Origin: Paramarasmius palmivorus
Taxonomy: Eukaryota > Basidiomycota > Agaricomycetes > Agaricales > Marasmiaceae
Length of the DNA: 64,000 nt
Reading direction: 5' to 3'
Assembly (NCBI GenBank): GCA_037176845.1
Contig: JAYKXP010000022.1
Location: forward strand, 558,001-622,000
The notes beneath the pieces were generated by a model. That model was given only the letters and a program-made list of their open reading frames with translations. It had not been told where the DNA came from and did no database searches. The translations under genes and the position numbers were made by a program. The first letter of the stretch is position 1; every line of letters starts with the position of its first letter. Of this stretch, positions 34,634 to 46,478 are shown piece by piece.

Positions 34634-37255
34634 TCATTGGTCCACTTTGATATCAACACTCGCTCCACCATCGATCTCTGTCACCTCACCGTCGTTAACC
34701 ACCACCCTCGCCCTACGCACCTCAGGAGGCGCAACGAATGACCCGGTCGTTCCTCCAGGTGCACTGATATTCGCTTCCATCGTTCTCTCTTCATCCAAAA
34801 TCCAAGAAACACTGAACCATCCTAGCGGTGTTTCAAAGCCACCTTCTGCAGCATCCTCATCTTCATCCGAGAAGGGATGCGGATGAACAGTCCATCTTCT
34901 GCCCATAGGTTCGTCCACCCTCAGTCCCAAGACATAGTTTGTCAAAGCAGATGTGGGTCCGGAGGACCAACCATGCGCGTGAGAGGTATAAGCTGGGTCG
35001 TAATTGTATCCACGATACGAGCGGTAGCTGTTTCCATCCAATATACGTCCTTAGCCGACGAAATCCCGACATGCCCAGACACGTACCTTAGTGAACCATT
35101 CACCGTAAACCCTTCCAGAAGAGTACTCTGTACCGAGATATTGGTGTATAGCATGTATCCCCATGTTCTATGCAACAAATCGAGCGCTCGTGCGTTTTGG
35201 TTTGCTTCAAAGTGGGCCTGAAGCTAACAGTGCTTGGTGTTAGCACTTGGGGATAATGGTTCGTGAAGGTACATACCTCAAAGCTGCCAATGAACGGGCT
35301 TATTGTATCAGGTAGCTCGGGTGCTTCGGGGCCAAGTTGGCCCCAGTTCTTCGTGAGACCCTCGCTTATCCGCTCTTTCCAACTTTCTTCGGAGGTAAGG
35401 TTGTATAAAACCGCAAGGGAATTGGCATCTTGTGGTGCTAGAGTTGTGCTAGAGTTATCACGGTACATGCCTACGGATTGTGGCATATGAGTACTGAGGA
35501 TCGGTGATAGGAAGACAATGAGAACTAACCAACATCTTCCATCCAAAACTCCCTATTAAAAGCTTCCTTCAATTTCGTAGCATTGGCAGCCCACGCTTCA
35601 GACAATTCAAGTGCGCCACTATCGTCTGTTTCCTCCGCAAGATAAGACGCGAGTGATGATGCTGTTGTCAGGACCTATCCATGTAGCCTATCAGCGCAAC
35701 CTGTTGCAGACCATGAACGCGCAGCATACGCACCTTGTACAAGATAGCATTTCCTTCAGCATTGATGCCCCCACCACCAAGTCTAGCCCAATCTCTCAAC
35801 CCAGTCACGTTCATTAACCCTTTACTAGGAACGACTTTACGTTCCAAGAACGCTACGGCACGCGTATAGTTTGTCCATACATCTTGCAGAAAAGGAAGAT
35901 CGCCAGTGTAAAGGTAGTAGTTGTCTATCCATGGTTTGTGTCAGCTCACAAAGTTGGTAACGGTATATTGGAAACGTACAACTGCCAATAAGCGTCCAAC
36001 CATGATATGTATCACTACCTTTCTGGCTTAACGGCGGACCTGACTCAGGAAGTGCACCATCTGAGGCAATTGCGGCGAACATGGTCAAGAGGGCGTTCTT
36101 CACAGGTATAAGGTCATTTGTGGATACAAAAGCCGTCGGTACTGCAATGCCCATGTCACCTATCGTAAAATGAGTGAACAGTGGAAGGGCGATGAAGAAT
36201 TAAGGGTGTACCTGGCCAAACAGCACTGGATTCATTGTAAGCATGAGCATAAAGAAACATAAGCCATAAAAGGGTGCTACCGATCTCGTTTTGCCCCTGA
36301 AGGCTTGCATGTCAGTGGACGGCAAAAGACAGCAGATGAAAGTACATACCATCGACGATGATGGGCCCAGCAACTCCGAGAGTGGCATCGTTTGCCCAGG
36401 CTGCCGAACGGGAATTAGCTCTGCGTGAAGATAACAAGACAGCATCGCTCACATCCAGCGCTAACGAAGGGTACGCGCCTCCCAGTGTGCAACGGCACCG
36501 TGTTTGTCTGGACCGTATAAGCACCTGCGTACCACACTTTCGGGGCGATGAGGATCAGAGACGAGGGAGCAGATTCAAGTTGACATACGCTTCGTTAGAA
36601 AATCTTCGTCATCCCAACCCCAACCAGTCTTATGATCCTTCATCCAAAAGTAACCAGCATATGCTCTCATATCATCCACATGCGGAGCAAATGATATTTC
36701 GCAGGAGACATTGCTTATCCCGACTGTTCCACTGTTCGATACGATCGTCAAATACCGGAAGCCGCCTCTCAGCCATGCTCCTGGCTGTGTCCAAACACCA
36801 TCAGAGAATGGGGCAGCAACGGTCAAAACGCCATCGTATGATTGATTAGCGGTAGGATAAGACGAGTCGTCGGATGTAGTTGGAGAGATGAAAAGTGGTG
36901 ATTCGGTGAATGAAAGGGATATGATGCTGTTTTGAGAAGCATTGGAGAGCGAAAGCGAGATGAGGCCGCCGACCTTTGAGTGGGGTTAGCGTACAGATGA
37001 AAAAGGATATACTTTGAACCTCACCTCAACACCAAAATCCAATGCAACCCAGCTTCCTTCGTCAAAGGTCGTAACCCTGCCCGTAGCATCAACAAGGCCA
37101 CCCGCACTGTCGACAGTGCCTTCAACGCGCCGTACAGAAACGGGGTGCACAATTCTGGAGTTGGGGGAGTAGTTAAACGAATCCCAAGGTCCGAGAGGTG
37201 CTCTCCCAAATGCTGCGAGAGGAAAGAGACAGAGTAGAGGTCCTAGAAAAAGCAT
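34634..37255 (-). CDS. Secreted GH78-like alpha-L-rhamnosidase (six-hairpin glycosidase)
   Basis: A secreted glycoside hydrolase resembling fungal GH78 enzymes that release L-rhamnose from plant polysaccharides or glycosides. The signal peptide MLFLGPLLCLFPLAAFGRAP starts at 37255. N-terminal beta-sandwich segments follow (RIVHPVSVRRVEGTVDSAGG, SLSFTESPLFIS, GAWLRGGFRYLTIVSNSG). The catalytic barrel region has LWYAGAYTVQTNT, GAKRDR, AVWPGDMGIAVPTAFVSTND, DTYHGWTLIGSY and APQDANSLAVLYNLT. Then come SPFIGSFELQAHFEAN, TSHAHGWSSGPTSALTNYVL and a C-terminal sandwich ending SVDIKVDQ. The Asp/Glu-bearing motifs typical of the family are present. At least eight short introns are removed. No lesion was found, but not every junction was checked. 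Confidence 0.85.
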
Positions 37256-37683
37256 CGAGGTGGAGCAGCATGGTCAAGAACCAAGATATAACTGAAAGAC
37301 GAAGCATGTGCTGCCTAACGGTCCGCGTTGAATCAGTGGGCGCAAGTGATCAGGTCTGCTGAGCGCGAACGACATGTTCGAACTGGAGTCACCAAGAATA
37401 GCATGACGTCCCGGTGTTTCCCACGGATGACTCTATCTACAGTGAATACCTGGAGCGTGGATAGAGTCGCGTTTCAAGACTACGGATGACGGCAGGTTCA
37501 GAAAATCTCATGAAAATAATATCGTTATTACAAGCACAGGACACCAGAACATGGCCATTGTTGAAAGTACTGTACAAGATGAAATCACACTTCTTCATGG
37601 TGGACAGAATCAACGAGATACAACCTTCGGTACTGGGTGACCATCCTTGTCCAGGCCTACAGACATCGTCAACTCGAAGCCTA
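37256..37683. other. Intergenic, no gene seen
   Basis: This holds the promoter of the GH78-like gene and the 3' flank of the APH-like pseudogene. No supported feature is present. Confidence 0.5.
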
Positions 37684-38733
37684 TCATCGAAAAAGAAGCG
37701 ATATCTTACCAAACCTCTTGTTCGATATTTGTGCGTATATCCCCGCAGCCGCTGCCAATGCCAAAAGGCTATCAAACCGTTCCCAACTCAAGTACTGGGC
37801 GACGCCAGCGACAAACTTATCCTTGGTCGTATACAGCGTGAAGCTGACGAACGAACGCGGGAGCGCACTAATTCCAGCAAAATCAATGATGGTCACCTCA
37901 TGCGTCTCCGGGTCAATGAGAAAGTTGGATGGATGGATATCGTCCTGAACCATCACCAGGGGGTCGTCCGCAATATTGACCTCTAGCGGTGGTGCAGAAC
38001 GCGGACGGTAAGTGAGGGCCTGTGGTGAGACCTATCAGTGCTTGGCTAAAAGATGGACTGGCACTTGATTATACCTTGTTTATATGTCGTTGTAAGGCTG
38101 GTGCTCCTGTGTAGCGAAACGGTGCCGTATCGTACCCAAAGAATGGATGTCTAACCAGGCCATTTTTTGCACGACGCTTGGGACTTTGCGCCTTAGCATA
38201 GGCTCCTTCAATCAGACCAATCTCAGAGCCGATAGGAGCAGAAAGAGTGAAGAGTGAGCGAAGGGCATTGGCAATTGCCTAACAGGCCGTGTCGAAGCGA
38301 GACTGCGCATCGTCCTTGCTGGTGGTATCGTTGACCCACGCGTCCACAGTTGGATGGTTTATGCGCTCCGTTACAAGGTATTGCATACCGTTCCAGGAGA
38401 AACATTCGTAGACCTTTGGGACCCGAGGTGCGTTCGGGGAGCTCCTGAATGCTGTGTAGACGAAAACCTGTGTATCGCCTTCGTTGAGGATGTCCATGTT
38501 GTCGAACTTGACAAAACAGTCATCAAGGGAGAGGACACGATGCACGGAGCCGTCCGCGACGGCAGCTTGAACAGCAGTGGCAGATTTACTAACAATTTCA
38601 GCTTGCCTTGGTGTAAGTGATATTTCGTCGAGAGACGAGCCTAGGAACCATACTCAAGGTCAAGCGGTAGCCTCAGAGGGATGAGGATAATTTACGCACG
38701 TTTTGAAATAGCTGCTGACATGCAAGTTGGCAT
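37684..38733 (-). pseudogene. APH-fold phosphotransferase with premature stop
   Basis: An aminoglycoside-phosphotransferase-like kinase of the kind expanded in mushrooms. A likely start at 38733 gives MPTCMSAAISK, spliced to RSSLDEISLTPRQAEIVSKS. A nucleotide-binding Lys occurs in DDCFVKFDNMD, then the segment VPKVYECFSWNGMQYLVTER. The catalytic loop VMVQDDIHPSNFLID and the metal-binding VTIIDFAG follow after one intron. In the middle of the second exon the frame meets TAG at 38279-38281, directly after FDTAC. The same frame continues at once with AIANALRSLFTLSAPIGSEI and stays open. This looks like a single CAG-to-TAG change. It may be a real null allele, a recent pseudogene or a base-calling error. 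Confidence 0.7.
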
Positions 38734-39082
38734 TGAGGACAATCGTAGTAAAAGTAAAACGGCAAGCTTGGATGGTCACGCGTCACACGATGGCGTGGGT
38801 ATTGCTTCATTCGGGAGCGGCTCTATCCCTTCTCCGGCTGCCACTGTCGAGAAACCAGGAACTGTCTGCTCAGCAACAGGAGCGAAGGTGATCATCATAA
38901 TCTAATACCCATAAGATAGCATAAGACCTACATACATACCAGATAATTTAAGCAAGACCCAGAACGAAGAATCAAAGGAGAAACTTTAAAGTCCGAGGTC
39001 CGTTAAATATAGTAAATTAAAACCAACGACTAGAGGAAACCCCTGTTCAGCTACCGTAAGAGAGAAATGCGTAAAACCTACG

Positions 39083-42000
39083 TTACTCCTCCATTATTGT
39101 GAGAGGACAATCAGGATAAAAACTCGGACAACCACCAGACCAGTTATGTTTCATCGCCGTTTTTGCTGTCGCTAAAAAGCAATGAGCAACTCATGAAAAC
39201 AAGGGCAAAGGATGATACTTACCTGCGTTACGCGAGAACAGGTTACCGGTGATGCTGGTCACCGCCATATTACACGCCTTCGATACATCCGGACCACCTG
39301 CCGCACCGACATTCTTGAGGATGTCAATTCCTCCGGCGTTCACTATCTCCTTGCGAATGGCCGAGCCACCAACATCTCCGAGGAGACTGATTGCAAGTGC
39401 AAGCTCCACATGAACGTCGGGAACAAATTCGTCTGCTGTTACTCTGAGGGCGGCTAGTAACGAGTCAACGACTCCAGCTTCGACAAGTGCCTTCCTAGTT
39501 GATCCTCCCCATTCCGCACAGCTGAAACGTTGGATGGCAAAACCAAATGACCCGAGAGGATATAGGGAACCCGGTGGTAGAACAGTGGGAAGCCTCGCGA
39601 GCCCCCGAGCGATATCAGCTTCCAAAAGTATTTTGGACATATCACTGCTATTCGGCCTCATCAGACAACCAACGGCTCGAGCACTCCAATGAAGGACGTC
39701 AGGATCTGTCGAAGTCTTTAGATGACGTGCAATGACTTCCACACATCCGGCTTTCGCAAGCTCTTTGGCCAATGGGATAGAGCGTGATATTCTGGCTACC
39801 GCGTACAGGCCAGCGGAGACGCTGTCAGGGCTTGGCACATCAAGCTGAGAGCAACGTTTAAGATGTGTAGCAATAGCTTTAACGAGTCCCAAGGAGGCCA
39901 AGTGTTCAGCCAAAGCATCGGATTGAATGAGTGTGCCCAAGCAGTATAAGGGCATGGTAGGCATGATGGGCCCAATGGAGGCTTGAAACCTCATAATGAC
40001 CGAAACCAAATTGAGCTTGATCAGACTGTTCGCCACTTCAGTGCTCCTGCAGATGCGGGTCAGGCACCAGATTGACAGCATCCTAACGCTGTCTTCGGGC
40101 GTTGAATTACACAGCTCAACGAGCGTTGTAGCCGTACCAGTGCGATAGATTGCATTTGCGCTGATGGAGTGGTGCCTACCGATAGTTGGTCAATACAGAG
40201 TGGGGTCAGACTAAGTTAAAACATACGCTAGAGTTCCAAGAGTGATTAGGACAATCTCGACACCATACTGTTCTGCGGCTCTGGTCTTGAGAAGGTGAAT
40301 GAGAGTTGGTACTGCTCCAGCGTGTACCAATTTGAAGGCCTCCTTCTCGGATTCCATGGCAACCTCGTACATTTTGTGGAGAAAACCATCCACACTCTGG
40401 GTGTTCCTTCCTTCCTTTACTTCTGCCTGAAGCGCCTGTACTAATAGCATGGCACTCGGATGTGCTGGGGAAGATGTCATTTGGTGCAATATATCACGTT
40501 TAAGGGCCAGAACTCACCACCGACGGTTGATCTAGAGCTTGATTGACTGCCCATTCGGAACGAATACTCAAGGCTTTCGTCCACGGATGCCATATCTCCG
40601 GACATTTCCAGAGGTTCGGCTGTGAGCTGATGAGAGATATACTGTCTGTGAACGGATGTAGAAGGCTGAGGGCTATATGTTTGTTGGTTAGCTTCCCATC
40701 TCCGTAGGGTTTCGTCTCTAGTGAGAACCGGGAGTGCTTCAACCAGGTCGGTAGAAAATCTGTGGGTTCGAAGCGTTGAATGCCGTGTTTGGCCAGTTAG
40801 ACCACTGATTGACTGTTGATAGCTGTGGCTTTGAGTAACAGGAAGCGACCGTGATGGAGACATCTCTATGGGAGGTATTAGCAAATGGTGCATTGTTACC
40901 ACATGAAGGTGCCTACGCGGAGATGCTGCGTATCCGTTTGATGACTTTTTCAAGGATCGTGACGATGGGGGAGTAGCAGGTGTTGGTGGTGACCTAGGTG
41001 GACCTCGCCATCCTCGGCTAGAAGAAGTCCCAACAGAAGATGAAGATTCGCCCGAAGACATTCCACGAACGAGCATATTATGAGCTTGAGCTGGAGAGGT
41101 GTAGACAATTTCGTTTTCCTGTAGGTCGTCGCTAGGTGCGTTACGGGCACTGGTGACTGTCGCATAGTCCGCATAACCCGGGGAAGGCTCGGTCACTTCC
41201 AGGTCATCAAGCTCCTCAGATTCATTATAAGCTGGAGGGCCAGACAGGTATGTCCCAACGGAGTTGCCAACCTCGCGACGGCGGCCTGATCCTGATGCAG
41301 ATCCAGCTCTATCTCTGTTGTCAAACAGAGCCGCGTTGGGTGATGACCTTTGGTCTCCTGCGTTATGTGTCAGGGCTGATCGAAAATACATCCTAGTTAC
41401 TAGACGAACCTGTGGCACTATAAGATTCTTCATCTGGTTCTCGCCATAAGCGGACGATGATGTCAAAGCTAGGACGCAGGCGTGCTTCTCTGCACCAGCA
41501 TTCTTCAATAATGCTCCAGACCTTATCCGTGAGACCTCTTCTGATTACAGCGGGATCATCGGGACGGTCAGGACGAGCGTTTTCTTGAACGAGTAGTCGG
41601 TATATACGTTTCTCCGAATGAAAACCCCATGGGAGAGCCAACGTGAGAATCTGTTCGAGGCCTAGGCTGAGCACTAAGCATATAGATTATCGATAATGAC
41701 TAACCTCCAAAGCACACATGGCAAATGCAAAAACATCCGACTCTTTCGAAGTCGTCTGGGGATAGAGTAAGAACATCAGCTTGAGCTTCCATTACTGCGA
41801 ACTTACGCCTTTCCATGCTTCAGGACTGAAATACCGATGCGAGTCGAGGGATCGACTGGGTTGAATATGCGCCATGTCGTAATCCGCGACGCAAGCTCGA
41901 CCGTCCGCGTTAATGAGAATGTTATCCGGTTTGAGGCCTCCGTGAACGATTCCATTCTATGCAAATATACTTCAGATTGTCACCCGTGAACATACGGAAG

Positions 42001-42506
42001 GAGCATACTGCGTGAAGATAGCGCATCCCGACAGCAACATCGAGTACCTGGAATAGGTTGTCAGAACCCAAGTGTATCAACAACCCAAGAACATACCAAT
42101 GGGTTAAGATTCTGGTCACTACGTCCCGCAATCCATTGCCTGACGCTTCCGTTCTGTTGGAGTGGTAGAATAATGTACAAGGGCTCTTCATCTTGGGCAG
42201 AGATACCGTAGACATCCAAGATATTTGGGTGGTATAACCCTCGCCAAGTGGATGCCTTCTGAGCCAACTGCTACGAAAATGTCGGTATCGAGCGGAAAGA
42301 GAAAAAACGGAAGTGCTCACATCTCCACGTGAGTCTTGAGTCAATTTCTTCACAATTACACTCCTTCCATTCCATATTCCCTTCAGAATGTAAGTTGGGC
42401 TTGAAATCGATTCTTGTGAGAGTGAACGTTTGGATGGAGCAATATCCTTCATCTGGATGATTCGAGGGCCATTCGAGTCTGAGGGTATAGGGGTATCTTC
42501 CGACAT
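39083..42506 (-). CDS. Pseudokinase-ARM repeat protein, copy A
   Basis: A long protein, probably near 950-1,000 residues. The N-terminal kinase-like domain starts at MSEDTPIPSDS (42506). It lacks a clear Gly loop but keeps the Lys in GRSVIVKKL, and has LYHPNILDVYGI and YIILPLQQNGSVRQW. The catalytic loop reads HGGLKPDNIL, with Gly where HRD has Asp, and the DFG motif reads DYD. It continues with SPEAWKG, ESDVFAFAMCALEI and RPDRPDDP, ending ARLRPSFDIIVRLWRE. A Ser-rich disordered linker of some 330 residues follows. The C-terminal half is made of armadillo-like helices: VPTLIHLLKTRAAEQYG, WCLTRICRS, GLYAVARISRSIPLAKELAK and WSARAVGCLMRPNSSDM. The last exon, found by comparison with copy B, ends at TAA 39083. 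It probably acts as a scaffold; catalysis is unlikely. Confidence 0.8.
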
Positions 42507-43378
42507 GATGGTGTTCAGAGGTAAGGGTGTTGTTTCCTGCCTATTCTGAATCTCTATTGAAGAGTGATCATCAGTTCAAGCGAACTGGGGTAATGTCACT
42601 CGCGAAAAACGGAGTCCTTCATCTGAACATAAATGGAATAGTCAAACAAAAGGGCAGTGAGGTAGTTCCTGGGAGAAAGAACTGTTAGAACGGGAGCATT
42701 ATCCATGATATGACGGCACTCACATCTTATGACCGTCTACGGTAATCCAATCCTAACCGAGTACAGAAATCGTACACTGAAACCGTATGGTTAGACTAAA
42801 GTTCTGTCAGCGGTTCGCCCAAATTCGTCCCAGAGCCACTCACCACTGGGTCCTGTGCAATGGCCAAGGATGATGATCAAAGGTCAAATCGGATGATGTG
42901 GAGCTATCTCTTGATTTCAGGTACTGTGTTGAAGATTGATTTGCATTTCGAAGACTGCAAGTGCATTTCGACCTCACAAGGATTGGACGACGAATCGATG
43001 ACTAGCGTGAAAAAGCGTGCGAACCTTATGTAAACAAAGGGCGGCTCCGAATGTCTGCCGGCGATCTGCCGGATTTCTTTGAATCTCTTTCTTATCAGCG
43101 CTCTTCTGAGCGTTCTACGCGCCGAAAGTATACTTTCCCCTTGGCCCGGGCTTCTGTACATCCGGTATTGACAGGAGTAGATCTCAAGAGCCAGATGCAT
43201 ATTTGGCTTGGTCTTGACCGCAGTACGTGCCTTGATACTAATGGTATGTGCCATGACAGAGAATCAACTACTTGTCCACCGTGGTAATCTGTCCCGACAC
43301 GGGAACCAGCAATGAAAGCATCTCATAAGAGGACGGCAGATAAACCCTTCCCCGGTCTCGCGCCCATCTCCTAGAGTC
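42507..43378. promoter_or_regulatory. Shared divergent promoter region
   Basis: This 872-bp region lies between the starts of pseudokinase-ARM copy A (minus) and DUF2306-like gene 1 (plus). A 116-codon minus-strand frame (42904-43254) starts with ATG, but it has no domain, no paralogue near copy B and no splice support, so it is not called as a gene. Confidence 0.45.
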
Positions 43379-44938
43379 ATGGAACACCAAACCTACGATA
43401 AAGCTACGTCTTCGCGCAGCTCCTATGTGATACGCTCGGCATCGTATAGGGATCGGCGTTTCAGCAGCAGCGTTCAAAGTGCACCAATATCCCCCACAAT
43501 CCCGGAAACATTCATCTCCGCCACACCTGTGTTACAACCACCATCAGGAGTTCCTCAGACGAAAAAAAGGAATGGCGTCGTTTCTTTATATTTGTCGCTT
43601 AGCTGGATGGCTGGATTCAGGGAAAATTATAGTTTGATGTTGTGTGAATTCGGTTCGATATCATGGTTTTCGAGTATTCGTTCTGATATTCCATCTAGTT
43701 TTTATATTTGGCGGTGCTCTGCTAGGTTTCTGCCTAGCCCGTAGCCCTACAATGGACGGAGCAAAGATGCGCACATGGACCACACCAGGTGGGCAACACG
43801 TTCCTCGTTCTGTTCGTTTCTCCTCTAGTACTAAAACGCATTTCAGGAGAATTCTTTTGGTTCGAGTTACCTCTCTACAGGATCAACTACATCATCCATA
43901 TCTACCTGACTACGAGTTGGTGCTTCTTGGGATATTTGTTGAGTTTTCACTGATATTTGCAGTCGGGGGCATACTCGCCGGGTTGCAATTCCTTCCCGCC
44001 ATTCGAAGGGTAAATCACCAGGACCTATACCATATTTAGTGACATGGTTTAACGCTTGACGTTTTCAGAAATATGTTCGTTTACATCGCCTAAACGGTTT
44101 GTGGATTCAAGCGTCTCAAGTAGCCACTTTCAATATCGTTTAATTATAGGTTACACCGTTCTGATAACTTTGATTGTCGGGAACGTCTCTGGAGGTATCA
44201 TCTCACGACGGGCGTTTGGTGGCGAAATCAATTCGCAGGCCTCTTACTACCTTCTCGCCATCATGACCATCATTCCCCTGATCATTGGATTTTTCAACGT
44301 CAAAAGAAACACTCGACTCCATAGGAAATGGATGCTCCGTAAGTTTGATACCTCTCAATCATATCAATGTGTTCTGATGCATCTGTAACACAGGTGGAGT
44401 TGTCTACTTCTCCGTTGTGATCACTGGTCGACTGGCTGCGTTGGCTGCTCGCAAAATAGTCTCTGAAATAGGCTCTTATTACTCGGTCTGTACATCTAAG
44501 TTTGTGACGGATGTAATACCTGATCCCCACATTCGAATTCTTTCCTCATCGATAGCTGTGGCGTTGTGATGAGATCCTATTCGTCCTCCAGGATCTGGCA
44601 ACTTTGACCCAGAGCTTCCCACAATGTCCGGTATCTGGGGCCTCGCTTTTAGTCCCAAGCCTGTATGTCCCGGTGCATGCTTCCACCAGCGAAGGGAAGC
44701 TTGGTACTGCTTCTGCAGCCAGGGTCACTCAGGGGATGGTTCTATGGGTGGCAACATTAATACATGTCATTGGCGTTGAGATCTATGTAAGTGAATAAAC
44801 CCTCTAGGACGTATTATCGCTGAACTTTTGTCGTAGATACGGAAGACAGAGTCCGCCAACTACCAGCGATACGGATTTGCGCTTGAGCCACGCGACTTTG
44901 ACCCTGAAAAAGAAGATTTACCGTATCTGAGATATTGA
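43379..44938 (+). CDS. DUF2306-like multi-pass membrane protein 1
   Basis: First of three local paralogues. The ATG at 43379 gives a cytosolic Ser/Thr-rich N-terminus with SSYVIRSASYRD, then VVSLYLSLSWMAGFRENYS. Helices follow: FFIFGGALLGFCLARSPTMD, YRINYIIHIYLTT, GGILAGLQFLPAIRR, LHRLNGYTVLITLIVGNVSG and ASYYLLAIMTIIPLIIGFFN. The family-like RRAFGGEI and RNTRLHRKWMLR motifs are present. A Cys-containing loop (LWRCDEILFVLQDL to SFPQCPVSG) precedes RVTQGMVLWVATLIHVIGVE and the C-terminus FALEPRDFDPEKEDLPYLRY. Eight or so short introns are removed; the intron before GGILAG uses donor GTTGGT. The arrangement matches DUF2306, predicted integral membrane proteins of unknown role. The frame is intact. 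Confidence 0.72.
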
Positions 44939-45280
44939 TGTCTTTCTCGTTTCGTTTCAAGATGTAACATTCACTTGTACCATATTCACGTCAATGGATT
45001 GAAAGTAGTTTAAATCAAGACCGCACACCGATGCTCGATAACCAATTCTATATCACTCTTTGGTGTCGTGATTCATATGCCAACTGATGGCGCTAGCGTG
45101 AAATTCTTTTATCGAATACATGACAAGGTAGAGGTACATTAGCAAGCACAAAGCTATCCGTAATGTCTAGTATAGTAACTCCGTACTGTATGGCTGTACG
45201 AAATAAATAGTTGAATAGATATCATTGGCGTTTCTAGATCCACCCCGACTGTAGGAGAACGCCTTGGGGGTGACTCCGGC

Positions 45281-46478
45281 TTAGTGCGCGCGCTGCCCAG
45301 CCTCCTCAGCTCTAGCTGCCGTCCTAATCTCCTTGCTCCGCCTCGCGACGTCCAACAAACCCTGTACATGATCCGGCTTCCAACCCTCAGGTAGCCGCTC
45401 CTCAGCCAACCATGTGAGCAACCATGGGAGCGGGATCCCCTTCTTCCTCTTGACCACAACAGTATTCACAGGATCCGCCTCGTCATTCTCGACGTAAGTC
45501 TCCTTCTCCCAAACTCCAAGTATGATAGCCATCTCGCCTCTCGCAATTTCCTCGTGTACAGCATCCAGCTTTTTCGGGAGTATCTCCCGCTGCCGTCTAA
45601 CCCGCATTCGACCCACATCGGCTGATGAAACAAGTGTATGTCTGTATGCTGCTGTTGCGAACTTCCGCCAGCCTTCGGCTAATGACGACAAGTCTGATTC
45701 TTCCACAGCAGTCACGGATGAACCACGGGAAGGGCTCCTTGTACTCCCTTCTGACTCGTCAGGTGGTGCTAAGAGTGTTGGGGTCGCCTTAGACAGTGTC
45801 GAATAGGGTGTGGATGAGGTGGATAGGAGCGATAACGTCTTTTCTGCCCGTGATCTTGGGTAGCCTTCGACTTTTGGAACAACATCTCCGACAACGTTTT
45901 CGACCCAGTCTTCTCGGACCTCTATAGAAGGATATTTCTTGCCTTCTTCGCAGTCATCGTGTACTAGACTCGCGTCATGCTCCGTTCCACCATGTAGCCC
46001 GATGAGGTGAAGATTGATGACACCAGGGACGAGTTTTGACCCATCTGGGTTTCTGGGCGAGAAGAGGGATTCGATGCCGAAGGGCAGTGCGAACGGTAAT
46101 CGCCCAATTAGGAGGAACCCTCCGAGGGTGAGGAAAATGGCCAGAGGAGTTGAGAGGCCGTAACATGCTTTTAAGCCTGAGCAGATGGTCGAAAAGGTAA
46201 GATTTTGACCGTCGCGAGGACTACCATGTCATGATGAGCGATGTCATGAAATCCGGAGATAAAGGTCACAGTACGTACATATATCCATGATTCGCCATCG
46301 TATTCAGTGCGGGGCATACTGAACGTACATCGCCTTGTTGAGGCTCCCGATATTCATGCAATTGGCCCGTGTGCGAGGAGACAGGACATGTTCGGCCTGC
46401 ATGAGTGGATTTGATTGTCAGGTGTCCCGCTGGTAGAGATTGCTTAGGTTGTGGAGTATAGAAAGTGCCGTAGGCCAT
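45281..46478 (-). CDS. Heme-thiolate peroxidase, chloroperoxidase/UPO-like
   Basis: A family-2 heme peroxidase. The proximal heme-ligand motif reads SVCPALNTMANHGYIPRDG, with the Cys as the expected thiolate ligand; an intron (about 46215-46285) splits it between Gly-Tyr and Pro-Arg. NLTFSTICSGLKACYGLSTP and FLTLGGFLLIG follow. The distal motif is LHGGTEHDASLVHDD, carrying the EHD acid-base group and Ser. A Ser/Thr-rich insert leads to the C-terminal helices (EGWRKFATAAYRHT, REILPKKLDAVHEEIARGEM, AIILGVWE) and a basic tail ending GQRAH. The first in-frame ATG is at 46478 (MAYGTFYTPQPKQS). The open frame extends further upstream without an ATG, so the N-terminus is uncertain. No signal peptide is visible in this model. 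Confidence 0.8.

Noticed and set aside
42904..43254. 116-codon minus-strand frame in the shared promoter of kinase-ARM A and DUF2306-like gene 1
   Set aside because: No domain, no splice sites and no counterpart near the paralogous locus.
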